The position numbers and the translations under genes were made by a program. From Akkermansiaceae bacterium (GTDB taxonomy: Bacteria > Verrucomicrobiota > Verrucomicrobiia > Verrucomicrobiales > Akkermansiaceae): a DNA stretch of 47,812 nt. The stretch covers positions 1-47,812 of the forward strand of contig JAIPKB010000020.1 of assembly GCA_021733795.1 (NCBI GenBank), read 5' to 3'. The notes under the pieces were generated by a model, which ran no database searches, was not told the origin of the DNA, and worked only from the letters and a program-made list of their open reading frames with translations. Numbering within the stretch: position 1 is the first letter of the stretch; the number at the start of each line of letters is the position of its first letter. This document shows positions 34,290-43,204 of the stretch, one piece after another.

Positions 34290-35387
34290 TCAGTGCGTCA
34301 CCCGCATCGGCATCAGCACGTAGAGGAAGGTGCCTTCGATCCGCAGCACGCCGGGGCTCATCTCGTCGATGAGGTCGAGGTACACGTCGTCGGTTTCCAG
34401 GTTGCGGAGCGGGGCCTGGAGGAACTCCGGGTTGAAGGCGATTTGCATCGGCTTGCCCTGGTAGATCACGTCGAGGGTTTCCTGGGCTTCACCGACGTCC
34501 GGGGTGTTGGCGGTCACCTCGATCTGGTTCTCGTTGAAGACGAGTTTGATCGAATTGGACTTGTCCGAGGACAGCAGGGAGACGCGGCGGGTGGTTTCCA
34601 GCAGGGCTTCCCGGGAAATGACGACGCGCTCGATGGCGTCGCCGGGGATGACCTGGCGGTAGTTCGGGTAATTGCCGTCGATGAGCTTGCTCACTAACAG
34701 GGTGTCGCCGATGGTGAAGGAAATTTGATTGGCGGTCAGGCCCAGCGTGAGTTCGCCGGATTCGCCGAGCAGGCGTTGGAGTTCCTGGACCGCCTTGGTG
34801 GGGATGATCACGTCCGTCTCGTGGGAGGCGGGGAATTCCAGATCGCTGTCGACCATCGCCAGGCGGCGGCCGTCGGTGGCGACCAGGGTCAGCTTGCCCT
34901 CGCGGAACGAGGCGAAAATGCCGTTGAGTACGTAGCGGGTCTCATCGTTGGAGATGGCGTAGGCGGTCTTGCGCAGGCCGTCGCGGAGGACCGCCTGGGG
35001 GATCCGGAACTCCTTGGCGTCCTGGAAGTTCGGCAGCGGCGGGAATTCCGCCTCGCCCAAACCGATGATTTTGAAAAACGAGGGGCCGCTGCGGATTGAG
35101 GCGCAGTTTTTGGAGTCCACGGAGACCTCGATCTCGCTGGTGGGCAGTTCCCGCACGACACTGACGAGCTTCTTGGCCGGCAGGGTGGTGGCCCCTTCCT
35201 TGTCGATCTGGGCTTCCACCGAACCGGTGATGCCCACATCGAGGTCGGTGGTGGTGAATTGGATACGGCCGTCGCGAGCGACGATCAAGACATTCGAAAG
35301 GATCGGCAGCGTAGTGCGCGAACTGACGACGCTCTGGACCTTTTGGAGGCCGTCGAGAAATGCTTCCTTGGAGATGCGGAACTTCAT
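34290..35387 (-). CDS. dnaN: DNA polymerase III beta sliding clamp
   Basis: The 365-residue product is the ring-forming processivity clamp. MKFRISKEAFLDGLQKVQSV, LPILSNVLI, the FTTTDLDVGI strand and, near the end, LNGIFASFREGKLTLVATDG and FNPEFLQAPLRNL are characteristic of the three-domain clamp; the typical end LMPMRV is present. It is encoded downstream of dnaA on the same strand, 252 bases after the dnaA stop, the conserved dnaA-dnaN order. The ATG at 35387 gives the standard start. The space to dnaA contains no gene. Confidence 0.95.
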   Translation of the reverse strand: MKFRISKEAFLDGLQKVQSVVSSRTTLPILSNVLIVARDGRIQFTTTDLDVGITGSVEAQIDKEGATTLPAKKLVSVVRELPTSEIEVSVDSKNCASIRSGPSFFKIIGLGEAEFPPLPNFQDAKEFRIPQAVLRDGLRKTAYAISNDETRYVLNGIFASFREGKLTLVATDGRRLAMVDSDLEFPASHETDVIIPTKAVQELQRLLGESGELTLGLTANQISFTIGDTLLVSKLIDGNYPNYRQVIPGDAIERVVISREALLETTRRVSLLSSDKSNSIKLVFNENQIEVTANTPDVGEAQETLDVIYQGKPMQIAFNPEFLQAPLRNLETDDVYLDLIDEMSPGVLRIEGTFLYVLMPMRVTH

Positions 35388-35639
35388 AGCTTTAAATTAC
35401 CCGTGACGAGATGGCCGGAGGTTGGTGCGGTTCACCGGGTTTGGCAAGCTTTCTTTAAGCATTCGAAAGAAGTTTTCACCATTTTCTGCCAGTTGGTGGG
35501 GTTTCCCGGCAAATTTGACACGGGCTGGTGCTCCAATATATTTGACTTAAGCGAAAAGTTCGTTCTTGGCAGGCATTCTGGAACTCACCGCTTGCCCACG
35601 CCGGCTGAAGCCAGCGCTCCATAAGATCGGAATCTGAAC

Positions 35640-37073
35640 TCACCGCCGCAGCAGGTTTTCCAAGCGTGCAAGGGTGTCCTTGAGGCCCGGTTCCGTGGTG
35701 ACCTGGGATTGGACTTTCTTGCAGGCGTGGATCACGGTGCCGTGGTCGCGGCCGCCGAAGGCCTCGCCGATCTCCATGAGCGATCCCTTGGTCAGGTTGC
35801 GGCTCAGATACATGGCTACCTGCCGGGGGAACGCGATGCTGGCCGGGCGGCGTCGGCTGATCATGTCCGCGAGCCGGATGTCGTAGTGCTCGGCCACCGT
35901 TTTCTGGATCGAATCAATGCTGATGATGCGGCTGGATTCCTCGACGAGCAGGTCGCGCAGCAGCGGCTCGATCTTATCCACGGTGACGCTTTCCCCGGCG
36001 AGCGAGGCGAACGAGGCCACCCGCATCAGCGCCCCTTCGAGGCGGCGGACGTTGGAGCGGATGTTTTCCGCCAGATAGACGAAGATGGACTCATCCACCC
36101 GGACCTTCCAGTCGGCCGATTTTTGTTTGAGGATGGCCAGCCGGGTTTCCATGAGCGGCGGCTGGATTTCCACGGTGAGGCCACATTCGAAGCGGGACAC
36201 CAGCCGGGGTTCGAGGCTTTTGATTTCGGAAGCCGGTCGATCACTGCTGAGAATCACTTGGTTGCGGCCGTCGAGCAGGGTGTTGAAGGTGTGGAAGAAT
36301 TCCTCCTGCGAGCGCTCCTTGCCGGCGAGGAACTGGATGTCGTCGATGAGCAGCACGTCGGGTTTTCGGTAGCGGCTGCGGAATTTCTCGATCTCGCCCC
36401 GGCGCACGCCGTCGATGAACTCGTTGGTGAACTTCTCGCAGGTGAGGTAAACGATGCGGCAGGCCGGGTGCTTGCGGATGAGTTCCTGGCCGATCGCCTG
36501 CATCAGGTGGGTCTTGCCGAGGCCGGAGCCGCCGTGAATGAAGAGCGGGTTGTAGCCGGTTTTCGACTTGCGCGCCACCGCCTCACAGGCGGCGTGGGCA
36601 AACTGATTGTTGGCCCCCACCACGAAGCTGCTGAAGGTGTGCGACGGGTTCAGGCCGATGGCCTTGACCCGCTTTTCCAAGGCCTCGCCACTGAGGACGG
36701 TGTGGCCGCAGTGGTTGTGGTGGTTGTGGTGGTTGTGGTCCGGTACCTGTGGGTCGCTGCCGTCCGGTGCGGGTTTGGCACTGAGGACCAGCTTGACTTC
36801 GCGGGTGTTTTCATGGACCGCGTTGACGGCGGTGGTGAGTTCGGGCAGGTAGTTGGCCTCGATCCAGACCTGGTGGATTTCGCCGGGCACCGCGATGGCG
36901 GCAATGCCGTCCCTATGGCCGGCCCAGGTGGCGGCATGGAACCAGCGATGGAAGGCATCCGTGCCTACCGCCTTGCGGAGTCCTTCACAAATCTCTTCCC
37001 AGGCTGGCTGGTCGGGCTCGGTTGCGGATGGAGTGGAGTCGGTTGCATTGTCTGGTAGCTGATTGAAATCCAT
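35640..37073 (-). CDS. dnaA: chromosomal replication initiator DnaA
   Basis: The 477-residue product opens the origin by ATP-dependent oligomerisation. Domain I is residues 1-90 (WEEICEGLRKAVGTDAFHRW ...). The variable linker contains a histidine-rich run HNHHNHHNHCGH (113-124), coded by a 9-bp repeat. Domain III has Walker A GGSGLGKTHL (181-190), Walker B LLIDDIQFL, and the sensor blocks SSDRPASEIKSL and NVRRLEGALMRV. Domain IV ends with the DnaA signature GGRDHGTVIHACKKV for box binding. The ATG at 37073 (MDFNQLPDN) is preferred; the frame extends to 37250, but that part reads as the candidate origin region. Confidence 0.95.
   Translation of the reverse strand: MDFNQLPDNATDSTPSATEPDQPAWEEICEGLRKAVGTDAFHRWFHAATWAGHRDGIAAIAVPGEIHQVWIEANYLPELTTAVNAVHENTREVKLVLSAKPAPDGSDPQVPDHNHHNHHNHCGHTVLSGEALEKRVKAIGLNPSHTFSSFVVGANNQFAHAACEAVARKSKTGYNPLFIHGGSGLGKTHLMQAIGQELIRKHPACRIVYLTCEKFTNEFIDGVRRGEIEKFRSRYRKPDVLLIDDIQFLAGKERSQEEFFHTFNTLLDGRNQVILSSDRPASEIKSLEPRLVSRFECGLTVEIQPPLMETRLAILKQKSADWKVRVDESIFVYLAENIRSNVRRLEGALMRVASFASLAGESVTVDKIEPLLRDLLVEESSRIISIDSIQKTVAEHYDIRLADMISRRRPASIAFPRQVAMYLSRNLTKGSLMEIGEAFGGRDHGTVIHACKKVQSQVTTEPGLKDTLARLENLLRR
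36711..36737 (-). repeat. 9-bp tandem repeat (GTGGTTGTG)x3 inside dnaA
   Basis: Three perfect nonamers (plus a partial fourth) encode the alternating His/Asn run of the DnaA linker. The unit keeps the reading frame when copies are gained or lost. Confidence 0.85.
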
Positions 37074-37370
37074 GGCGGCGGGTGAAAGATTGGCGGGGTT
37101 TAGCTGGCCTGAGGGCACCATTTCTGGTAAGCCCCAGTTGCGGATAGCGGGGTGAGAATGACGGTTGCACGCCGGGTGTGGGAAAGACATTTTTTTCGAC
37201 TTTGGCGATGGATTCCGGCGTTGCCCTTTCCACAAGGGTTCCACAGCCAATGTTTTTTAAAACTTGACCCCCGTGTTTGTTTCGCATTTGTGAACCTTAA
37301 TGCGGCTCTATCCGCTGAGGCTGGCGCAACGGGTTGAAATCGAATGAAATGCGGATGAAATGCGGATGAC
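37074..37370. promoter_or_regulatory. candidate oriC / dnaA promoter region
   Basis: The non-coding region before dnaA carries four degenerate DnaA-box-like 9-mers within 120 bases: TTTCCCACA (minus, 37177-37185), CTTTCCACA (37226-37234), GGTTCCACA (37237-37245) and AGGTTCACA (minus, about 37288-37296). None equals TTATCCACA. An AT-rich run TGTTTTTTAAAAC (37251-37263) could be an unwinding element, and an 11-mer ATGAAATGCGG is repeated at 37344 and 37355. Position next to dnaA supports an origin or autoregulation; the weak boxes argue for caution. Confidence 0.35.
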
Positions 37371-37443
37371 GGTGTGCTGTTTGTTGGGGGTGGAAGTGCT
37401 TCTCAAGATTGTAACTCGTTGGAAAAAAGCGAAATACGAAACT

Positions 37444-37460
37444 CTGACAAGACTTGTCAG
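37444..37460. promoter_or_regulatory. operator-like 8-bp palindrome before the ABC ATPase gene
   Basis: CTGACAAG-A-CTTGTCAG is a perfect inverted repeat with one central base, 58 bases before the chosen start of the ABC gene. The geometry suits a dimeric repressor site. The regulator is unknown. Confidence 0.4.
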
Positions 37461-37518
37461 CTGCGGTACCCAATTTCGCATGGCGTTTTTGCCAAGGGCG
37501 GGTAGGTTGGGCCAGCCG

Positions 37519-38259
37519 ATGTCAGCCGAATCGATGCCGATACCTGTTGCCGCTTTTTCCGGGGTGTTTTCCGCTCGCGGGGTGAGGAAGGTTTATCACA
37601 CCGGGGAGGTGGATGTGGTCGCGCTGCACGGGGTGGATCTGGACCTCGGGGCGGGGGAATTGGTGGTGTTGTTAGGGATTTCGGGAAGCGGCAAGTCCAC
37701 CCTGCTCAATATCCTGGGTGGGCTGGACCTGCCCACGGCGGGGCGGCTGGTCTACCGAGGATGGCCGCTGGACGGCGCGGAGGAGCAAACGCTCACGCTC
37801 TTCCGCCGCAATTGCGTGGGTTTCGTGTTCCAGTTTTACAATTTGATTCCCAGTTTGACGGCGCGGGAGAATGTGGCGTTGATCACCGGCATTTCACGTG
37901 ATCCGATGTCGCCGGAAGAGGCGCTGGAGATGGTGGGCTTGAAGGCGCGCATGGATCATTTTCCGTCGCAGCTTTCCGGCGGCGAGCAGCAGCGCGTCGC
38001 GATTGCCCGGGCGATCGCCAAACGTCCCGAGGTGCTGCTCTGTGACGAGCCGACCGGTGCCCTCGATGTGACCACCGGGATTCAGGTGCTCGAGGCGATC
38101 GAGCGGATCAATCGCGAGCTGGGCACCCTCACCGTGGTCATCACCCACAACGCGGTGATGGCGGAAATGGCCGACCGCGTGCTCTATTTGTCCGATGGCC
38201 GGATTGTTCGGGAGCGGCGCAATGAGACCCGCCGGGCGGCATCGAGCTTGGAATGGTGA
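37519..38259 (+). CDS. ABC transporter ATP-binding protein, LolD/MacB type, without permease
   Basis: The 246-residue product is a single ABC domain: Walker [10 protein letters not shown] (53-61), Q-loop [18 protein letters not shown], signature [14 protein letters not shown] (152-165), Walker [12 protein letters not shown] and the H-loop ITHN. The sequence type is that of LolD/MacB/DevA, which work with FtsX-like permeases in lipoprotein or macrolide/peptide extrusion. No permease gene is next to it: downstream lies a convergent methyltransferase gene, upstream the dnaA region. The ATG at 37519 follows a GGGTAGGTTGGG purine stretch; an ATG at 37480 in the same frame is an alternative. Confidence 0.88.
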   Translation: MSAESMPIPVAAFSGVFSARGVRKVYHTGEVDVVALHGVDLDLGAGELVVLLGISGSGKSTLLNILGGLDLPTAGRLVYRGWPLDGAEEQTLTLFRRNCVGFVFQFYNLIPSLTARENVALITGISRDPMSPEEALEMVGLKARMDHFPSQLSGGEQQRVAIARAIAKRPEVLLCDEPTGALDVTTGIQVLEAIERINRELGTLTVVITHNAVMAEMADRVLYLSDGRIVRERRNETRRAASSLEW

Positions 38260-38357
38260 GGCTCCCTCCGCCAGTTTGAGGGTGGGCGAGGCCAGGCGCT
38301 CAGGCAGCCAGAGGGGGGAGCTGCCATCGTAGTCGGCGCGGGCGGTGAGGGTGAGGA

Positions 38358-39239
38358 TCAGGCCTTGGCCATGGCTGCCAGATGGACCGGGGAGGTCCCG
38401 CAGCATCCGCCGACGATGGAAATCCCGCTGGCGCGGAGTTGGCGGGCGAGGTCGGCCATTTCCGCCGGGGTGGCGTTGTAGTGGATTTTCCCGTCCACCA
38501 GCAGTGGGGCTCCGGCATTGGGCTGGAGAATGGTGGGGCGGCCGTTGGCGGCGGCCACCATCTGCCTGCCAAGTTCGAGGTAGTCGTCCAGCGAGAGATC
38601 GGTGCCGCAGTTGGTACCCACGATCGAGGCTCCGGCCCCGTAGGCGGCCGCCATCGCCTCGGTGACGGTGGTGCCCATCATGGTGCGGAATTCGCCGGCG
38701 CTTTTCTGATAGGTGAAGGTGGCCACGACCGGCAGGGTGGTGACGGAGGTGGCGGCGCGGACTCCGGCGCAAAGTTCGCCGGGATCGCTCATGGTTTCGA
38801 CCAGAATGGCGTCGGCTCCACCAGTGACGAGGGCCTCGATTTGTTCGCGGAAGATGGCTTCGAGTTCCTCCACGGTGGTGTCGCCCATGGGCTCGAGAAA
38901 ATCGCCGAATGGGCCCACGTCACCGAGCACCCAGCCGTCCGGTCCGGCGACTTCGGCGGCGATCTTAGCGGCGAGGCGGTTCCACTCGGCCACCATGGTG
39001 GCCATCCCGTGGCGTTCCAGCATGCTGCGGGTGCCGCCGAACGAATTGGTGGTGATGAGCTGGCAACCCGCTTCGCGGTAGGCTTGATGCACCGCCATGA
39101 TGTCCGCCGGGCGGGCGGCGTTCCAGGCCATGCCGCACTCGTTGATGTCCATGCCGCGCTGGATGAGCTGGGTGCCCATGGCACCATCGCAGGTGAGCGG
39201 TGAAACGAGGCAGGCGTCGGCAAGAGAGGGCTTGGTCAT
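38358..39239 (-). CDS. homocysteine S-methyltransferase family protein
   Basis: The 293-residue product matches the Hcy-binding domain: CDGAMGTQLIQRGMDINEC at the start, TTNSFGGTRSML, VETMSDPGEL, and the zinc ligands Cys211 (IVGTNCGTDLS) and Cys279-Cys280 (IVGGCCGTSPVHL). The domain methylates homocysteine from S-methylmethionine, betaine or, in MetH, methyl-cobalamin. Here it stands alone, without the MetH cobalamin or folate modules, so it is either a stand-alone methyltransferase (MmuM/BHMT type) or the first part of a split methionine synthase. The sequence does not decide. The ATG at 39239 is standard. Confidence 0.88.
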   Translation of the reverse strand: MTKPSLADACLVSPLTCDGAMGTQLIQRGMDINECGMAWNAARPADIMAVHQAYREAGCQLITTNSFGGTRSMLERHGMATMVAEWNRLAAKIAAEVAGPDGWVLGDVGPFGDFLEPMGDTTVEELEAIFREQIEALVTGGADAILVETMSDPGELCAGVRAATSVTTLPVVATFTYQKSAGEFRTMMGTTVTEAMAAAYGAGASIVGTNCGTDLSLDDYLELGRQMVAAANGRPTILQPNAGAPLLVDGKIHYNATPAEMADLARQLRASGISIVGGCCGTSPVHLAAMAKA

Positions 39240-39347
39240 GGTTGTGGCAGGGGGTGGAGTTGGCCGCAGCAGGGTAGGGGACCCGGGAGGCCGGGGGCAA
39301 GCGCGATTTCATTCACCCAATCGTGGTTTGGCTTGTCTGGACTGCTG

Positions 39348-40376
39348 ATGTTTGATAAAGTTCGCCTTGTGACGGAGGACTTTCAAGAACCCGATAACGC
39401 GGCGACCGATCTGGCTGCGCAGTCCAATGACGCGTTTTTCAAGAGCGTTTTTTCCGAACCTGCTCATGCTGTGACCTTCTTCAGGAGCCACCTTCCCGCT
39501 GCCATCGTCGGTAGCGTTGAGTGGTCGACGTTGGAGTTGGTCCCGGGGTCCTTCGTCAAAGCAACGCTCCAGCAGGTTCATTCGGATTTGGTGTTTTCGG
39601 TCCGTATTGGGGGATGTGAGGCGTTGCTTTACCTTCTTTTCGAACACCAGAGCACCGTGGATCCCGCGATGCCATTGAGGCTATTGGGCTATCTCGCAGA
39701 AATTCTGGGCCAGCACCACAAGACTCACGGTCTGCCCCTCCCCCCAATTATTCCCTTTGTGTTTCATCAGGGACCAGAATCCTGGCAGGTCTCCACCGCC
39801 TTCGAGGATCTGTTCGATCTACCTCCTGCGCTGGGCTCCGATTTATTGAAGTACTTGCCCAAGTTCAGTCATGCGCTATTGGATCTCACGCGGTTCGACC
39901 CGTCCAGTGAGGAAAGCGACCCTCGAATGCGGGTCGTGCTGCAACTGATGAAGCTGGCCCGAGAACGGCGTATCCAGAGTTTTCTCGAATGGCTGTGTCA
40001 CGAAGAGACCGACCAACTGTCCGGCGGTTTACTTGAAAGGATATTGGTTTACGTCTTTCACTGTGACTCCGGGGTTGACATGCCGGAGATTCACGGTAGC
40101 TTGTCTGCGAACCCCAAATTAAAGGAGGAAATCATGTCTGTCGCTGAAAAACTGAAGGCCGAAGGGCGCATCGAAGGGCTGTCCCAAGGGCTGTCCCAGG
40201 GGCTGTCCCAAGGGCTGTCCCAAGGGCTGTGGGTCGGGAAGATCCAGAGTCTGGAGGAGTTTTTGGGCAGGCCGCAAACTGCATTGTCCGCGCTGGAGGT
40301 GATGCCCGTGGAAGAACTCAAGGTGCTTCACGACCGACTCCATCAGGAATACAACGCCCGGTTCAAGGGACAGTGA
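39348..40376 (+). CDS. Rpn-family recombination-promoting nuclease / PD-(D/E)XK putative transposase
   Basis: The 342-residue product has the Rpn/PDDEXK_2 pattern: NDAFFKSVFSEPAHAVTFFR, ELVPGSFV, HSDLVFSVRIGGCEALLYLL, FEHQSTVDPAMPLRLLGYL, the D...E-x-Q order with nearby basic residues being the nuclease core of the family. Rpn proteins are linked with genomic recombination and, more recently, phage defence. Near the end the protein carries a GLSQ tetrapeptide array from a 12-bp minisatellite. Start is ATG 39348; TTG 39333 is in frame and less likely. It is isolated between two minus-strand genes. Confidence 0.85.
   Translation: MFDKVRLVTEDFQEPDNAATDLAAQSNDAFFKSVFSEPAHAVTFFRSHLPAAIVGSVEWSTLELVPGSFVKATLQQVHSDLVFSVRIGGCEALLYLLFEHQSTVDPAMPLRLLGYLAEILGQHHKTHGLPLPPIIPFVFHQGPESWQVSTAFEDLFDLPPALGSDLLKYLPKFSHALLDLTRFDPSSEESDPRMRVVLQLMKLARERRIQSFLEWLCHEETDQLSGGLLERILVYVFHCDSGVDMPEIHGSLSANPKLKEEIMSVAEKLKAEGRIEGLSQGLSQGLSQGLSQGLWVGKIQSLEEFLGRPQTALSALEVMPVEELKVLHDRLHQEYNARFKGQ
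40176..40223 (+). repeat. 12-bp minisatellite (GGGCTGTCCCAR)x4 in the Rpn gene
   Basis: Four near-identical 12-base units plus a partial fifth encode repeated GLSQ. The unit keeps frame, so copy-number variation changes only the length of this C-terminal linker. Such arrays are typical hypervariable spots in Rpn-type proteins. Confidence 0.9.
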
Positions 40377-40404
40377 TCGGAGTGAGCAGAGCCGTGACAG
40401 GCAA

Positions 40405-42147
40405 TCAGCGTTTTTTCTTCGGGGTGCGGAGGAAGGTTTCGATCTCGGCCACCGGGCGGGTGTTGAGGATGTCCTGACGGCGGAGCCAGCCCTTGCGGGC
40501 GACGCGGACGCCGAGGCCGAGGTGGTGGAGCCGGGCGGTGGAGTGGGCGTCCGGGTTGATCGAGCAGAGGACGCCGAGGTCGCGGGCGCGTTTCCACCAG
40601 CGCCAGTCCATGTCGAGCCGCAGCGGACTGCAGTTGAGCTCGATGATGGTGCGGGTTTCGGCGGCGCAGTCGATGATTTTGGAGTGGTTTACCGGATAGG
40701 GGTCGCGGCGGAGCAGCAGGCGTCCGGTTAGATGGCCGAGCATGGTGACGTGCGGGTTCTCCATGGCGCGGCAGATGCGGCGGGTCATTTCATCCTCGGT
40801 TAGATTGCCGAACTGGTGGACGGAGGCCACGCAGTAGTCGAGCTGCGAGAGGAGGGAGTCGTCGAAGTCGAGGCTGCCGTCCTTGAGGATGTCCACTTCG
40901 GAGCCGGCGAAGAGGCGGAAGGAGTCCCAGGTGGCGTTGAGCCGGCGGATTTCCGCAACCTGGGCGAGGAGGCGGGATTCGTCGAGGCCGTTGGCTTGAA
41001 AGGTGGATTTCGAGTGGTCGGCGATGCCGAGGTATTGGAGGCCCATGGAAATGGCTTCGCCGGCCATGGCTTCGAGCGTGTGGAGACCGTCGGAGGCGGT
41101 GGTGTGGTTGTGGAATGTGCCGCGGAGGTGGGTGAGTTCGACCAGCAGGGGGAGGGTGTGCTCGGCGGCGGCTTCGAGTTCGCCGCGGTTTTCGCGGAGT
41201 TCCGGTTGGATGTGGTCGAGACCGAGGGCGTGATAGAGATCGGCTTCCTCGTGAATCGGCGGGAGTGGGGTGGCGGGCGCGGTGGCGTCCACCGGGGTGA
41301 GTCCGTATTCGTTGAGGGAGAGTCCGCGTTTGAGAGCGAGCGAGCGGAGGGCGACGTTGTGTTCCTTGGAGCCGGTGAAGTACTGGAGGGCGAAAGGGAA
41401 CTGGTCGGTGGAAACGGCGCGGAGGTCGCATTGGAGACCGTTGTGAAGGCGCACGGAGGCCTTGGTTTCGCCGCAGGCGATCACCGCGGCGACTTGCGGC
41501 AGGGTGGTGAAATCCTCGCACACCAGCGCCGGGGATTTGGTGGCGGCGAGGAAGTCCAGATCATGGACGGTCTCCTTGGCGCGGCGGAAGGATCCGGCGA
41601 CGGCCAATTGCGAAATCTCCGGGTGGAGGCGCAGGGTATCGAGGATTTCATCGGCGAGCGGAGTGATGGCCGAGAGGGTGAAGGCATCGGCGAATTTTTC
41701 GCGGAGAGCGATGGCTTCGAGGATTTTGGTCTGGGTTTTGGCCCCGAAGCCGGGCAGGGCGGCGATTTGCCCGTTGATGCAGGCGGTTTTCAGTGTGGTG
41801 ATCGAGTCGATGGCGAGGGCGGAGTAGAGCCCCTTGATCTTTTTGGGTCCCAGGCCCTGGAGTTCGAAGAGATCGAAGAGGCCCGGTGGAAACTCGGCGC
41901 GGAGATGCTGATGATAGAGCAGGGTGCCGGTGGTGGCGAGGAGGTGGAGCTTGTCGCGCAGGGCCTCGCCGATGCCCTTGATGCCGGTGAGTTGGTTGTC
42001 GGCAGCGAGTTGGACGATGTCGCCGTCGAAGCTGCGGACGGTGTCTGCACCCTGGCGGTAGGCGCGGATTTTGAACGGGTTTTCGTCCTTCAGTTCGAGC
42101 AGTAGGGCAATCTCGTCGAGGACGTCGGCAAGGGTTTCGCGGGTCAT
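40405..42147 (-). CDS. polX: DNA polymerase X family protein with PHP domain
   Basis: The 580-residue product has the bacterial PolX layout: an N-terminal helix-hairpin-helix region (ITGIKGIGEALRDKLH-like at about 54-69 and LQGLGPKKIKGLY at 97), the pol-beta palm with GSFRRAKETVHDLDFL (GS 185-186, Asp196/Asp198) and a C-terminal PHP domain with HNHTTASDG, IADHSKST and INPDAHS. The PHP part supplies 3'-5' exonuclease/phosphoesterase activity. PolX acts in base excision and break repair. It is the last gene of the minus-strand unit dnaX-ybaB-EEP-polX, 9 bases after the EEP gene. Confidence 0.92.
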   Translation of the reverse strand: MTRETLADVLDEIALLLELKDENPFKIRAYRQGADTVRSFDGDIVQLAADNQLTGIKGIGEALRDKLHLLATTGTLLYHQHLRAEFPPGLFDLFELQGLGPKKIKGLYSALAIDSITTLKTACINGQIAALPGFGAKTQTKILEAIALREKFADAFTLSAITPLADEILDTLRLHPEISQLAVAGSFRRAKETVHDLDFLAATKSPALVCEDFTTLPQVAAVIACGETKASVRLHNGLQCDLRAVSTDQFPFALQYFTGSKEHNVALRSLALKRGLSLNEYGLTPVDATAPATPLPPIHEEADLYHALGLDHIQPELRENRGELEAAAEHTLPLLVELTHLRGTFHNHTTASDGLHTLEAMAGEAISMGLQYLGIADHSKSTFQANGLDESRLLAQVAEIRRLNATWDSFRLFAGSEVDILKDGSLDFDDSLLSQLDYCVASVHQFGNLTEDEMTRRICRAMENPHVTMLGHLTGRLLLRRDPYPVNHSKIIDCAAETRTIIELNCSPLRLDMDWRWWKRARDLGVLCSINPDAHSTARLHHLGLGVRVARKGWLRRQDILNTRPVAEIETFLRTPKKKR

Positions 42148-42156
42148 GGAATTGGC

Positions 42157-43161
42157 TCAGCGGGTGATTGTTTCGGTTAGGAAGTCGGCGACGACCATGC
42201 GGTGGTCGGAGGCGGGGGTGGTGATGGCGCGGCAGCGGATGGGGGTGAAGTGGTGGTTGGCGTAGATGTGGTCGATGCGGAGGACGGGGATGCGGCGTTG
42301 GAAGGTATCGCCCCAGCCGGTGCCGGCGACGAGGAAGGCGTCGGTGAAATCACGGGAGAGCAGGCGGTGGACCGGATCGACCGCGCCGGAGTTGAAATCG
42401 CCGCCGAGCAGGGTGGGGGAGTCCGGGAGGTTGGTGGTTTGCTCGAGGATCTGGAGGGTGATTCCGAGTTCCTGGCGCCGGGCGGCGCGGTTGGCATGGT
42501 GGATCCGCCAGGCGGAGGGTTGCCAGAGGCGGAGATCGGTGGCGGCGGAGGTGAGGTGGATGTTGACCAACTCGATTTTGTTGCCGTTGGGGAGGACGAT
42601 GGTGCCCTGCTGGTCGCGCAGTGAAGGGGTGCGGATTTCGCGGTCGAAGCGCCAGCGGGTGACGATGCCATTGGTCTGGTGGCTGCGGTAGTCGCCCCTT
42701 CGTTGATAGAGGACATCGGCGATTTGGCGGATCTGGTGGGGGTAGGCTTCCTGGAGCAGGACGATGTCCGGTTGCCATCGTTCGAGGTCCTTGGCTGGGT
42801 TGCCGTAGTTGAAGAAGGCGCAATTCAGGGTGATCACGCGGAGTACCGGTCTGCCGTGGTGCGGGGTGGCGGGGCCGGGTTGCGGGGCTTGATTGGTGAG
42901 GTGGCCCAAGACCCGCGCCTCATCGGATCCGACGAGCACGGTGACCGTCCAAACGGCGGTCACGATCAGCGACAGCCGGGCGCGAAACATCCAGAATGCC
43001 ATCGCCGACATGCCGATGCCGATGCCGCCCCACAACCAGAGTGGAAAGGCGGTGAAGGCCGCCAACCGGTCGGGTTGGCGGCTGAAACAGAACACGGTTG
43101 TCAGGTGGAGTGCCAGCGAGCACCCGACCAGCAGCCAGCTTAGTTTGCGGCGGACGTCCAT
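42157..43161 (-). CDS. endonuclease/exonuclease/phosphatase family membrane protein
   Basis: The 334-residue product has three N-terminal hydrophobic segments (within residues 5-80), then an EEP catalytic domain from about residue 105: ITLNCAFFNYG, VLLQEAYP (catalytic Glu), LVNIHLTS, LLGGDFNSGA and the closing SDHRMVVADF with the catalytic Asp-His. The catalytic domain would lie outside or at the membrane. Members of this group (for example YafD/YbhP-like) include phosphodiesterases whose substrates are unknown. It starts 43 bases after ybaB and ends 9 bases before polX, which supports an operon. Confidence 0.88.
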   Translation of the reverse strand: MDVRRKLSWLLVGCSLALHLTTVFCFSRQPDRLAAFTAFPLWLWGGIGIGMSAMAFWMFRARLSLIVTAVWTVTVLVGSDEARVLGHLTNQAPQPGPATPHHGRPVLRVITLNCAFFNYGNPAKDLERWQPDIVLLQEAYPHQIRQIADVLYQRRGDYRSHQTNGIVTRWRFDREIRTPSLRDQQGTIVLPNGNKIELVNIHLTSAATDLRLWQPSAWRIHHANRAARRQELGITLQILEQTTNLPDSPTLLGGDFNSGAVDPVHRLLSRDFTDAFLVAGTGWGDTFQRRIPVLRIDHIYANHHFTPIRCRAITTPASDHRMVVADFLTETITR

Positions 43162-43204
43162 GGGGCCGGAAAACCTGAAAGAGAAGGTGTTGGAAGAGGA
43201 GGGA

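Noticed and set aside
35709..37058. 449-codon plus-strand open frame over dnaA
   Set aside because: Antisense shadow of dnaA, whose motifs and frame leave no doubt.
37074..37250. Longer DnaA start at 37250
   Set aside because: The additional 59 residues are not DnaA-like (basic and Pro-rich) and overlap the candidate origin; ATG 37073 gives the normal domain I start.
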